Part shown: positions 52,678-60,859 of the stretch, piece by piece
Layout: each line of letters opens with the position of its first letter
How positions within the stretch are numbered: position 1 is the first letter of the stretch
NCBI RefSeq assembly: GCF_947500065.1
Contig: NZ_CANMQT010000012.1
Location: forward strand, 1-64,000
From: an uncultured Aquimarina sp.
Lineage (GTDB): Bacteria; Bacteroidota; Bacteroidia; Flavobacteriales; Flavobacteriaceae
Reading direction: 5' to 3'
Length of the DNA: 64,000 nt
Program-made: the position numbers and the translations under genes
Notes under the pieces: generated by a model
What the model was told of the DNA's origin: nothing
Database searches by the model: none
The model's input: the letters and a program-made list of their open reading frames with translations, nothing else

Positions 52678-53682
52678 ATGAATACTTCTCGAGTTGATCT
52701 CTTAAATACATTTCTGATCTTTTTATCCTTTGGATTAGCATACTTTTTACCATTTCAGCTTTTTTTGTTGGCATATGCCATCTTGGGACCTTTACATTAT
52801 TTTACAGAGATCAATTGGATTCGAGATAAAAAGTATTTTGTAGCAAATAAGAATTGGGTATATATCATTGCAGGATGTGCCGTTTTACTCTCTATTCCCG
52901 CTATTTTAAAACTGCCATTATTTGACTTTCTTAAAGAGAACAAGATAGCGGATCAAATACGATTTACGGTTCCTACGTACCTTAATTCCTTATTTCTTAT
53001 CACAATTATAATTGCTATTGCTTTTATAGGATTTAAGAACAAAAAACAGCAATGGATCATCGTAGGTTCAGGAGTAGTTTCGGCAATATTGATGCATCGA
53101 TTTACATTATATCATGTGATTTTTGGGATATTTCTACCTACTATTATCCATGTGTATTTATTTACATTGTTATTTATGTGGTATGGAAATTTAAAAAAGA
53201 ATAGTCGGATCGGCTACCTTAATGTAGGATTGATGCTGCTTGTTCCAGTAATAATTGTTTTTATTTCAGTAGACCAAGGATTCTATGATTTCTCTAACCA
53301 AGTAAAATCTAATTATGTAGAGAATAATTTTCATGTATTAAATGCTAATATTTCTAAAATACTTGGATTGACAGACGGTACTAAATTCTTTTTTTATGAA
53401 ATAATAGATTTAAAAATCCAGATGTTTATTGCTTTTGCATACACCTATCACTATCTCAATTGGTTTTCAAAAACGACAATTATAGGATGGCATAAAAAGA
53501 TGTCCAGTAAAAAGACAGTACTCATTGTTGTACTTTGGGGAGCGTCTGTAGGATTATATTTTTATGATTATAAAGTAGGACTAACGCTATTATTGTTTTG
53601 TAGTTTGCTCCATGTATTTCTAGAGTTCCCTCTAAACGTTATATCAATAAAAGCTATTGGAAAGTCTATTTTTAAGAGTTAG
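52678..53682 (+). CDS. multi-spanning membrane protein, unknown function
   Basis: 334 residues with about eight to nine hydrophobic helices. His residues lie in or near the helices in recurring small motifs: GPLHYFTEINW, LYHVIFG, TIIHVYLF, AYTYHYLNWF and SLLHVFLEFP. Such membrane His sets are found in iron- or heme-using membrane enzymes (for example Brp/Blh-type carotene dioxygenases), but I cannot claim membership. It starts 16 bp after the adhesin-2 terminator and ends 158 bp before a bidirectional terminator. Confidence 0.65.
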   Translation: MNTSRVDLLNTFLIFLSFGLAYFLPFQLFLLAYAILGPLHYFTEINWIRDKKYFVANKNWVYIIAGCAVLLSIPAILKLPLFDFLKENKIADQIRFTVPTYLNSLFLITIIIAIAFIGFKNKKQQWIIVGSGVVSAILMHRFTLYHVIFGIFLPTIIHVYLFTLLFMWYGNLKKNSRIGYLNVGLMLLVPVIIVFISVDQGFYDFSNQVKSNYVENNFHVLNANISKILGLTDGTKFFFYEIIDLKIQMFIAFAYTYHYLNWFSKTTIIGWHKKMSSKKTVLIVVLWGASVGLYFYDYKVGLTLLLFCSLLHVFLEFPLNVISIKAIGKSIFKS

Positions 53683-53839
53683 GATTTTATATTTTAAAAG
53701 TAAATTGATTTCGATTCAATACTGTTCAAAATATTGATATTCTTTTCAGTTGAAATGATTTTAGTTTAATTGAAACCTTCATAGCTAAACTTCCATGCAT
53801 ACTACCTAATACGAAGTAAAGAGATTGTTTTTTTAAATA

Positions 53840-53871
53840 AAAATGCCTTTGAGTTTTTCAAAGGCATTTTT
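53840..53871. terminator. bidirectional terminator before pheT 3' end
   Basis: AAAATGCCTTTGA and TCAAAGGCATTTT form a perfect 13-bp stem with a 5-nt loop and T-runs on both strands; it serves the plus-strand membrane gene and minus-strand pheT. Confidence 0.92.
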
Positions 53872-53898
53872 GTGATATTTATATTATGATTGCTTTTT

Positions 53899-56325
53899 TT
53901 ATCGCAATTCTGCTCCTAATTTATTCTCAAAATTATACTGAAGCTTATTCATGATTTTATCAATTTGCTTATCTGTAAGTGTTTTATGATCATCTTGTAA
54001 TGTAAAACTTACTGCATACGATTTCTTGCCTTCAGGTAAATTCTTTCCTTCGTAGACATCAAATAAATTGATGTTTTTAAGCAATTGCTTTTCTGTTTGT
54101 TTTGCAATGGTATGAATTTCCTCAAAAGTCACAGCGTTATCTAGTAACAAAGCAAAATCACGACGTACTTCTGGAAATTTAGGAATATCCGTAAATTTAA
54201 TTTTAGTACGTCTTGCAAATTCCAGAATAGTGTCCCAATTAAAATCTGCGTATAATACTTCTTGCGAAATAGAAAAATGTTTTAAAACAGATCTTTTGAT
54301 AATTCCGAATTCTACCAATTTTGATTTCCCTAAGCTATAAGAAATACCTTCAGAAAAAAGATCATTCTTAATAGGAGAGGTTTTGGATACTTTAACTCCC
54401 AAACGATCTAAAATGGTTTCTATAATACCCTTTATATAAAAGAATTCACCAGTTTCTTGAGTTACTTTCCAGTTCTCTCTAGTTTTATTTCCAGTAATAA
54501 GAATACTTAGATGTTTGTTTTCTATTCTACCACTTTCGTAATTATGGTATGTTTTTCCGAATTCGAAAAACTTAAGATCAGAACGTTTTCTATTGATATT
54601 ATAGGAAACAGCTTCTAATCCAGAAAACAATAATGATTGTCGCATTACCGCTAAATCATTGCTTAATGGGTTGAGCATTTCTACATTGTTCTCTGCGTGT
54701 AATTGCTCTGATAAAGAAATGTATTCAGGAGCAGTCAAAGAGTTTGCCAACATTTCATTGAAACCTTGACCTACTAGTTGATTAGAAATCGTATTCTGAA
54801 TATTATGATCAGAAAATTTATCGATGTTAGAGATAGAAGCGTTTAATTTTTGGGTAAACTTAATATTGTTATATCCATATACTCTAAGAACTTCTTCAAT
54901 AACGTCTGCTTCTCTTTGTACATCATTACGATATGCAGGTATAGTAAGTCCGAGACCACTTTCTGTTATGTTATTGACTTTGATTTCTAAGGAACTCAAA
55001 ATATCTTTGATAGTTTCCTGAGGAAGCTCTTCGCCAATAAGTTTTGCAGTATTCTCAAATGATAAAAACACTTGAAAATCTTCAGTTTTTTTAGGATATA
55101 AATCCACAATGTCACTGGTAATATCTCCACCAGCAAGTTCTTGTATCAGAAGGGAAGCTCTTTTCAGAGCGTATTCAGTTATATTAGGATCAATCCCTCT
55201 CTCAAACCTAAAAGAAGCATCTGTGTTTAACCCATGACGTTTTGCAGTCTTACGAACACTTACAGGATTAAAATAGGCGCTTTCTAAGAAGATTGATGTA
55301 GTTTTTTCTGTAACTCCAGAATTAATACCTCCAAAAACTCCTGCAATACACAACGGTTTTTTAGCATCACAAATCATCAGATCTTCCTCGTGTAACTCGC
55401 GTTCTACTTCGTCAAGAGTAGTGAATTTAGTACCAGCTTGTAAGGTTTTTACCTCAATCTTGTTACCCTCTATATGATGAGCATCAAAAGCGTGTAAAGG
55501 TTGCCCAAGCTCATGCAATACATAATTAGTTACATCTACCACATTGTTTTTTGGTGCAATTCCGATGGCTTTTAGTCGATGTTGTAACCAAGAAGGAGAC
55601 TCTGCTACTTTTAGCCCAGAAATTGTAACACCACAGTATCTTGGCGCTAATTCAGGATTTTTAACGTCGATATCTATTTTATGTAATCTGTTTTCTACCT
55701 TAAAATTACTTACAGAAGGTGTAATCAGTTCCAGATTCAAATCTCTTTGTTGTAATCCAGCCTTTAAGTCACGTGCAGTACCCCAATGACTCATTGCATC
55801 TGCTCGGTTAGGAGTTAATCCAATTTCGTAGACATGATCATTTTCAATATCAAAAATATCAGCTGCAGGTGTACCAACGGCGATATCTTTATCAAGAATC
55901 ATGATACCATCATGACTTTTTCCAAGTCCTAATTCATCCTCAGCACAGATCATTCCATGGCTTTCTTCTCCACGGATTTTACCTTTTTTGATTTTCCATT
56001 CTTCACCATTTTCGTCATATAATTTTGTTCCAATAGTTGCAACAGGAACTTTTTGACCTTCCGCTACATTAGGAGCTCCACATACAATCTGCACAGGCTC
56101 TCCAGTACCTAAATCTACTTTTGTAACTTTTAGTTTATCCGCATTTGCGTGTTGCGTACAGCTAATCACTTGTCCTACAACAACACCTTCTAAACCTCCT
56201 TTTACACTTTGATAGGTCTCTATTCCTTCTACTTCTAGTCCTAAATCGGTAAGTAATTCTCCTGCTTTTTCCGCCTCCCAGTCAAGCTTAATAAATTGCT
56301 TAAGCCAGTTATATGAAATTTTCAT
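53899..56325 (-). CDS. pheT: phenylalanine--tRNA ligase beta subunit
   Basis: 808 residues, normal length. Domains in order: B1/tRNA-binding OB fold (about 40-155, VVGQVISCTQHANADKLKVTKVDLG, ICAEDELGLG), B3/B4 editing domain (about 215-390, PLHAFDAHHI, ESAYFNPVSVRKTAKRHGLNTDASFRFERG), B5 (about 405-475), core with no catalytic class II motifs (about 485-700), and the C-terminal anticodon-binding FDX-ACB domain (about 715-808, FPEVRRDFALLLDNAVTFEEI, GKKSYAVSFTLQDDHKTLTDKQI). Works as (alpha-beta)2 with PheS, which is not in the window. Confidence 0.97.
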   Translation of the reverse strand: MKISYNWLKQFIKLDWEAEKAGELLTDLGLEVEGIETYQSVKGGLEGVVVGQVISCTQHANADKLKVTKVDLGTGEPVQIVCGAPNVAEGQKVPVATIGTKLYDENGEEWKIKKGKIRGEESHGMICAEDELGLGKSHDGIMILDKDIAVGTPAADIFDIENDHVYEIGLTPNRADAMSHWGTARDLKAGLQQRDLNLELITPSVSNFKVENRLHKIDIDVKNPELAPRYCGVTISGLKVAESPSWLQHRLKAIGIAPKNNVVDVTNYVLHELGQPLHAFDAHHIEGNKIEVKTLQAGTKFTTLDEVERELHEEDLMICDAKKPLCIAGVFGGINSGVTEKTTSIFLESAYFNPVSVRKTAKRHGLNTDASFRFERGIDPNITEYALKRASLLIQELAGGDITSDIVDLYPKKTEDFQVFLSFENTAKLIGEELPQETIKDILSSLEIKVNNITESGLGLTIPAYRNDVQREADVIEEVLRVYGYNNIKFTQKLNASISNIDKFSDHNIQNTISNQLVGQGFNEMLANSLTAPEYISLSEQLHAENNVEMLNPLSNDLAVMRQSLLFSGLEAVSYNINRKRSDLKFFEFGKTYHNYESGRIENKHLSILITGNKTRENWKVTQETGEFFYIKGIIETILDRLGVKVSKTSPIKNDLFSEGISYSLGKSKLVEFGIIKRSVLKHFSISQEVLYADFNWDTILEFARRTKIKFTDIPKFPEVRRDFALLLDNAVTFEEIHTIAKQTEKQLLKNINLFDVYEGKNLPEGKKSYAVSFTLQDDHKTLTDKQIDKIMNKLQYNFENKLGAELR

Positions 56326-56453
56326 TAATGATGATTCTGAAATTAGTCGGTAAAGATACTACTTTGGGTAAAGTTGACAAACAAGAAATCTTTCTTATCT
56401 CAAATAAAAAAGTGTATTTTTAGGATTGAGTTTAACTTAACCCAATAAGTATT

Positions 56454-56657
56454 ATGAAAACAACAATTAAACTTTTTACCTTGTTATTCCTAACAATAAT
56501 TATTTCTTGTACTGACAAAAAGAAAGAGGAGGAAGAAACAAAGGCCGCAGTAGAACAAATTGAGTCTGTTGAAGCTGAATTAGAGAAAGTTTCTGAAGAA
56601 GTGGAGAAAAAAGCGGAAGAATTGGAAGATTCATTAAAAGATCTTGATAGTATATGA
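56454..56657 (+). CDS. small coiled-coil lipoprotein
   Basis: 67 residues. Lipoprotein signal FTLLFLTIIISC (Cys 19-20), then a highly charged helix with heptad-like spacing (IESVEAELEKVSEEVEKKAEELEDSL). Size and build recall Lpp-like or envelope-spacer lipoproteins; no Lys at the end to link peptidoglycan. It lies divergent from pheT and 66 bp before the next Lys/Glu-rich gene. Confidence 0.75.
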   Translation: MKTTIKLFTLLFLTIIISCTDKKKEEEETKAAVEQIESVEAELEKVSEEVEKKAEELEDSLKDLDSI

Positions 56658-56723
56658 TCTAATTAATCAATTATTAAAGACTTTTCATACCCAACTACAA
56701 AATATTAACTTAAAAATATTAAA

Positions 56724-57446
56724 ATGAAATTATTTAGAATTGTAATGGTACTATTAATAATTTTCTCATTTGGAAATCAGGTTACCATCGCTCAAGGAAA
56801 ATCAAAGGAAACTAAAGAAAAAGTAGCTCAAAAAAAGCTAAAGAAAGCGGATAGTAAGATAGAAAAGGCGGCTGAAAAAAGTAAAGATAAACTTAAAGAT
56901 GCTGGACAAAAAGGAAAGGATAAAGCAAAAGAAGCAAAAGATAAATCTGATGATCTAGATGATGATACGCTAAAGGACAAAGCAGAAAAAGAGGCAGAAA
57001 AGGCTGAGAAGAAAGCAGAAAAAGAAAGTAGAAAAGCAGAAAAAGAAAGTAGAAAAGCAGAGAAAAAAGCAGACAAAGCTGAAAAAGAAATAAAAGGCAA
57101 TGCATATGGAAAAGACAAGGAAGGTCTTATAGGAAAAGCCTATGGACAAGCAAGAGCTAATGATGCAAAAGCTAAGGCAGAAGAAAGTGAAGCAAGATTA
57201 AACAAGGAAGAAAAAAAATTACAGAGAGGAAGAGATAAGATAGCAGCGGCAAAGGAGCGCTTGGCTAAAGCTAAAGAAAAAGAAGGTGAAGATGCTTTGA
57301 CAGCAGAGGAGCTTTCAGAAAAAGAGGCTAAAATTACTAAAGCAGAGGAAAAACTTAAATCTTATGAAGAGTCTATCAAAAAAGGAAAGGTGAAAATACA
57401 GGAAGAGAAAAGAAAACTGGATAAGGTGTACCCTAAAGATCAATAA
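56724..57446 (+). CDS. exported Lys/Glu-rich coiled-coil protein
   Basis: 240 residues. Signal peptide (FRIVMVLLIIFSFGNQVTIAQ). The rest is almost only Lys, Glu, Ala and Asp in long helical runs (KEAEKAEKKAEKESRKAEK), with a break at about 128-150 (GNAYGKDKEGLIGKAYGQARAND). A long single coiled coil in the periplasm is expected. The family is not recognised. Part of a run of three small charged envelope proteins. Confidence 0.75.
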   Translation: MKLFRIVMVLLIIFSFGNQVTIAQGKSKETKEKVAQKKLKKADSKIEKAAEKSKDKLKDAGQKGKDKAKEAKDKSDDLDDDTLKDKAEKEAEKAEKKAEKESRKAEKESRKAEKKADKAEKEIKGNAYGKDKEGLIGKAYGQARANDAKAKAEESEARLNKEEKKLQRGRDKIAAAKERLAKAKEKEGEDALTAEELSEKEAKITKAEEKLKSYEESIKKGKVKIQEEKRKLDKVYPKDQ

Positions 57447-57542
57447 AATAGTAAATACAGAATTTATAAATAAGCAGCCTTTTTATTGTTTAAAAAAACT
57501 ACTTATCAGTCTGAGATAAAAGCAATAACAAAGTATAAATTA

Positions 57543-57571
57543 TTGTTTAATAATAATATTATGTATTTTTG
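57543..57571 (+). promoter_or_regulatory. promoter of the 121-residue exported protein
   Basis: TTG (57543-57545), 18-nt spacer, TATTTTTG (57564-57571), 28 bp before the ATG. Confidence 0.7.
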
Positions 57572-57599
57572 AGATGAAATACTTTTAAAAGTTCCCCCA

Positions 57600-57965
57600 A
57601 TGAAATCATTTAAATTAATTGTGATCTTAGTTTTTTCACTATTGTGTGGAAATAATTTTGTAAGTGCACAACAACATAATTCCGATGGCAATGAAAAGTC
57701 TACTGCTACTTCTACGTCGGTTAATAATTCAAAAAAAGTAAAAACTAAAAAAAGTAAAACTAGCACTATAAAAACGGATGAAACTATAAAATTGCATTCT
57801 AAATCAGAAAGGGATGCAAGAGCTTTAACCGCACAGAAAACAAAGAAGAGTGGAAAAGGAAATATTCCACCAGAAAAAGCAAAGAAGGAGAGAGAAGCTA
57901 GAATAGCAGCAATTATAGAAGCTAATAAGACTAAAAAGAAAACTCCTTCAAAAAGGAATAATTAG
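57600..57965 (+). CDS. small exported Lys/Thr/Ser-rich protein
   Basis: 121 residues. Signal peptide SFKLIVILVFSLLCGNNFVSAQ, then a very basic, low-complexity chain (NNSKKVKTKKSKTSTIKTD; KTKKKTPSKRNN end). Likely disordered in the periplasm or at the surface. No known domain. It has its own promoter and a strong terminator. Confidence 0.7.
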   Translation: MKSFKLIVILVFSLLCGNNFVSAQQHNSDGNEKSTATSTSVNNSKKVKTKKSKTSTIKTDETIKLHSKSERDARALTAQKTKKSGKGNIPPEKAKKEREARIAAIIEANKTKKKTPSKRNN

Positions 57966-58014
57966 AACTAATTGAATTTTTATTTGTTTTAAAAACATTT
58001 TATAATAAAAAAAC

Positions 58015-58052
58015 TGTCTAGTAAGATTTGATAATCTTTCTAGGCATTTTTT
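58015..58052 (+). terminator. terminator directly before the TlpA-like gene
   Basis: TGTCTAGTAAGATT (58015-58028) pairs with AATCTTTCTAGGCA (58033-58046) around TGAT with one mismatch and one G-T, followed by six T. The next gene starts only 17 bp later. Confidence 0.9.
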
Positions 58053-58068
58053 GTATCCACACATACTT

Positions 58069-59295
58069 ATGAATAAATATATAATAATAACAATAGCAGG
58101 GCTTATGTTATTCTCTTGTAAAGAAGAGAAACCTAATGATGAATTATTTCTTAAAAGTGGTCTTTGGAAAGCCTCTTTGGCTGTACAAGATGATAAAGAA
58201 CTACCTTTTCTGTTTGAAGTTTTTGACAATCAAACTTTAAAGATTTTTAATGCAGAAGAAACAATTGATGTGGACGAAGTTAGAATAAAAGGAGATTCAG
58301 TTTTTATTAAGTTCCCTGTTTTTGAAGGGTATATCGCTGCTAAATTTGAAGATTCCTTGACGATCTCCGGAAGTTTTATCAAAGAGAGTCTTGATAGAAT
58401 TGTTCCCTTTAAAGGAACATTTGGGGTAAAAGATAGGTTTGAGGTTATTTCAAAACCGACAGCAAACATTGAAGGTAACTGGGAATCAGTTTTTAGTAAG
58501 GATGTGCCAGAGGATCGATATATTGCCAAAGGAATCTTTAAACAAAATGGCAATATTGTTACTGGAACTTTCAGAACAACAACAGGTGATTATCGATATC
58601 TCGAAGGAGTACTTAATAATGATAAATTAGAACTATCAACTTTTGATGGAGCTCATGCTTTTCTTTTTACAGGGCAGGTTACTGATAGTAATATGAATGG
58701 CCATTTTTATTCAGGGAATCACTGGAAAGAACCTTTTACAGCAAAACGCAATGAGCAATATGAATTACCTTCAGAAGACTCTCTTACGTTTATTAAAGAA
58801 GGATATGATAAACTAGCATTTAGTTTTCCAGATGCACAAGGAAATCAGGTTTCTCTTGAAGATGACCGTTTTAAGGGAAAAGTAACCATGGTTCAGATTA
58901 TGGGAACCTGGTGTCCTAATTGTATGGATGAGACAAAATATTATGTAGAGTACTATAATAAAAACAAAAATAAAGATATTGAATTTGTAGCATTGGCATT
59001 CGAATATGCTAAAACTTCAGAAAAGGCATTTAAATCGATTGAGAGGTTACGTTCTAAATTAAATGTAGAATATCCTATTCTTTTGGCTCAGTATGGTACG
59101 TCGGATAAAGAAAAAGCTCAGGAAAAACTACCAATGCTAAATCACGTACTATCATACCCAACTACAGTTTTTATTGATAAAAAAGGGAAAGTTCGTAAAA
59201 TCCATACAGGTTTCAATGGACCCGCAACAGGTCAGAAGTATGTGGATTATACAAATGAATTCGAGAGTTTTGTTAATCAGCTGTTAAAAGAATAA
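58069..59295 (+). CDS. TlpA-family thioredoxin-like lipoprotein
   Basis: 408 residues from the ATG at 58069; a TTG 18 bp upstream lies in the terminator T-run. Lipoprotein signal YIIITIAGLMLFSC (Cys 17). Residues about 25-235 form a beta-rich N-terminal domain typical of Bacteroidota TlpA proteins. Residues about 255-408 are the thioredoxin/TlpA fold with GTWCPNCMDE (CPNC active site), VALAFEYAKTSE and YPTTVFIDKKGKV with cis-Pro. Role: thiol-disulfide reduction in the periplasm, anchored to a membrane. Confidence 0.9.
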   Translation: MNKYIIITIAGLMLFSCKEEKPNDELFLKSGLWKASLAVQDDKELPFLFEVFDNQTLKIFNAEETIDVDEVRIKGDSVFIKFPVFEGYIAAKFEDSLTISGSFIKESLDRIVPFKGTFGVKDRFEVISKPTANIEGNWESVFSKDVPEDRYIAKGIFKQNGNIVTGTFRTTTGDYRYLEGVLNNDKLELSTFDGAHAFLFTGQVTDSNMNGHFYSGNHWKEPFTAKRNEQYELPSEDSLTFIKEGYDKLAFSFPDAQGNQVSLEDDRFKGKVTMVQIMGTWCPNCMDETKYYVEYYNKNKNKDIEFVALAFEYAKTSEKAFKSIERLRSKLNVEYPILLAQYGTSDKEKAQEKLPMLNHVLSYPTTVFIDKKGKVRKIHTGFNGPATGQKYVDYTNEFESFVNQLLKE

Positions 59296-59519
59296 GTGAT
59301 TTAACATTTATTAGGAATTACATTTTTACTTTAACAATACCGTAACATTGGGATTAAGAATATCATCTTAATATTGTTTGACACGTATGATTTTTCTGTC
59401 ATAGAAAAGCATAATACTAATTCAAACAACTCAGTAATGAAATAAACCATGGTGATTAAGCCTATACTTTGCTTAATCATTATTGGTAATTTCTACCTGA
59501 TCTCTAAAAAGAAAAACAG

Positions 59520-60620
59520 ATGAAACAATTTGACCTAATCACAACGTTTATTGCAAGCGCAATGATGTTGTTCACTATCCAAATGAACGGACAACTTAAA
59601 ACTCCTGAGGCAAGTCAGCGTGCAACAGTAAGTCAGCGAGTAGGAATAACAGATATTACCATTGATTATGGAAGGCCAAGTGTAAAGGAACGTGAAGTAT
59701 GGGGAAAACTAGTTCCTTATGGATATAATAACCTTGGATTTGGAACATCCACTGCAGCGCCTTGGAGAGCTGGAGCAAATCAAAATTCTACTATAGAATT
59801 TTCTCATGATGTAAAAGTAGAAGGTAAGGATATTGAGGCTGGACTCTATGGACTGCATATTGCCTTAAAAGAAGATGGAGGAGCAACCATAATATTTTCT
59901 AAAAATGCAACCTCTTGGGGGAGTTATTTTTATGATGAAAAAGAAGATGCGTTACGTGTAGATGTCCAAACAAAAGAGGCAGCGCATACAGAAACATTAT
60001 TGTTCTTATTTCCTTCTTTTGAAGCTAATAGTACAATCGCAGCATTACGTTGGGAAAAGAAAGAAATTCCTTTTAAGATAGAAGTGAATGTGAGTGATAT
60101 TGTTATGAAAGGAATCAAAGATGACCTTAGAAGCAATGCTGGGTTTACACAATCCAATTGGGATAATGCAGCAAATTATGCATTCAACGCAGGAGATATA
60201 GATCAAGCATTAGAATGGGTAAATGCCTCAATTAGTGGAAATTTCTTTAGTAAAGAAACTTTTGGAAACCTGTCTCTTAAGTCTCAAATTTTAGCAAAAC
60301 AAGGTAAGGTTAAAGAAGCAATGACAATAGTAGATAAAGCAGCTACGCTTGGCAATGCTACGCAGGTGTTTCAATTAGGAAATGGTCTTATTGGTCAAGG
60401 ACAAAAAGATAAAGCGTTAGAGATTCTAAAAAATAATGTAAAGAATAATAAAGGAGTCTGGCCCTCAAATTATGGTTTAGCAAGAGCATATTCGGCAACT
60501 GGAGACTATAAAAATGCAATTAAGTCTATTAATGTAGCTATGGGTAATGCTCCGGAAAGATTTAAAGGAAGATTGTCAGGTGATCTGGAAAAACTTAAAA
60601 AAGGAGAAGATATCAATTAA
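59520..60620 (+). CDS. exported DUF2911 protein with TPR-like C-terminus
   Basis: 366 residues. Signal peptide to about 25 (TIQMNGQ). DUF2911 region about 27-185: ASQRATVSQRVGITDITIDYGRPSVKEREVWGKLVPYG, WRAGANQNSTIEFS, LYGLHIALKEDG. The C-terminal half has helical repeat segments (AANYAFNAGDIDQALEWVNASI; NYGLARAYSATGDYKNAIKSI) that read as TPR. The function of DUF2911 is unknown. The promoter region contains a perfect 9-bp inverted repeat TGATTAAGC / GCTTAATCA (59453-59461 and 59471-59479). Confidence 0.85.
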   Translation: MKQFDLITTFIASAMMLFTIQMNGQLKTPEASQRATVSQRVGITDITIDYGRPSVKEREVWGKLVPYGYNNLGFGTSTAAPWRAGANQNSTIEFSHDVKVEGKDIEAGLYGLHIALKEDGGATIIFSKNATSWGSYFYDEKEDALRVDVQTKEAAHTETLLFLFPSFEANSTIAALRWEKKEIPFKIEVNVSDIVMKGIKDDLRSNAGFTQSNWDNAANYAFNAGDIDQALEWVNASISGNFFSKETFGNLSLKSQILAKQGKVKEAMTIVDKAATLGNATQVFQLGNGLIGQGQKDKALEILKNNVKNNKGVWPSNYGLARAYSATGDYKNAIKSINVAMGNAPERFKGRLSGDLEKLKKGEDIN

Positions 60621-60635
60621 GTGAAGCCCTATTTT

Positions 60636-60671
60636 GAAAATCCGCTTTAAGGCGGTGCATTCAAAATAGGA
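60636..60671 (+). other. nested hairpin after the DUF2911 gene
   Basis: ATTTTGAA and TTCAAAAT pair outside, CCGC and GCGG inside; no T-run. It may protect the mRNA end ahead of the true terminator. Confidence 0.5.
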
Positions 60672-60709
60672 AGCCTTAAGTAATTAAAAATATCAACTAT
60701 TTACAAAAA

Positions 60710-60739
60710 AGGGTTAGAAAATTTCTAATCCTTTTTTTT
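60710..60739 (+). terminator. terminator of the DUF2911 gene
   Basis: AGGGTTAG pairs with CTAATCCT, extended by AAA / TTT in the loop, followed by eight T. Confidence 0.92.
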
Positions 60740-60832
60740 ATTGATTTAAAAGTAAAATTAATACTATTTTTAAGCGTAACAGGATAACTATTTCTTGTTG
60801 TGACTGGTTGTACTATTTTAACAGTATTACCA

Positions 60833-60840
60833 TATCTTTG
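60833..60840 (+). promoter_or_regulatory. -7 box of pta (TATCTTTG)
   Basis: Perfect TAnnTTTG match, 19 bp before the ATG at 60860. A TTG at 60808-60810 lies 22 nt upstream. An in-frame start at 60800 would be upstream of the transcript start and is rejected. Confidence 0.7.
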
Positions 60841-60859
60841 TGCCACCAAATTTAAATAC

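Noticed and set aside
56828..57118. Ser/Phe-rich ORFs opposite the Lys/Glu-rich gene
   Set aside because: They are antisense shadows of AAA/GAA/GCA-rich codons.
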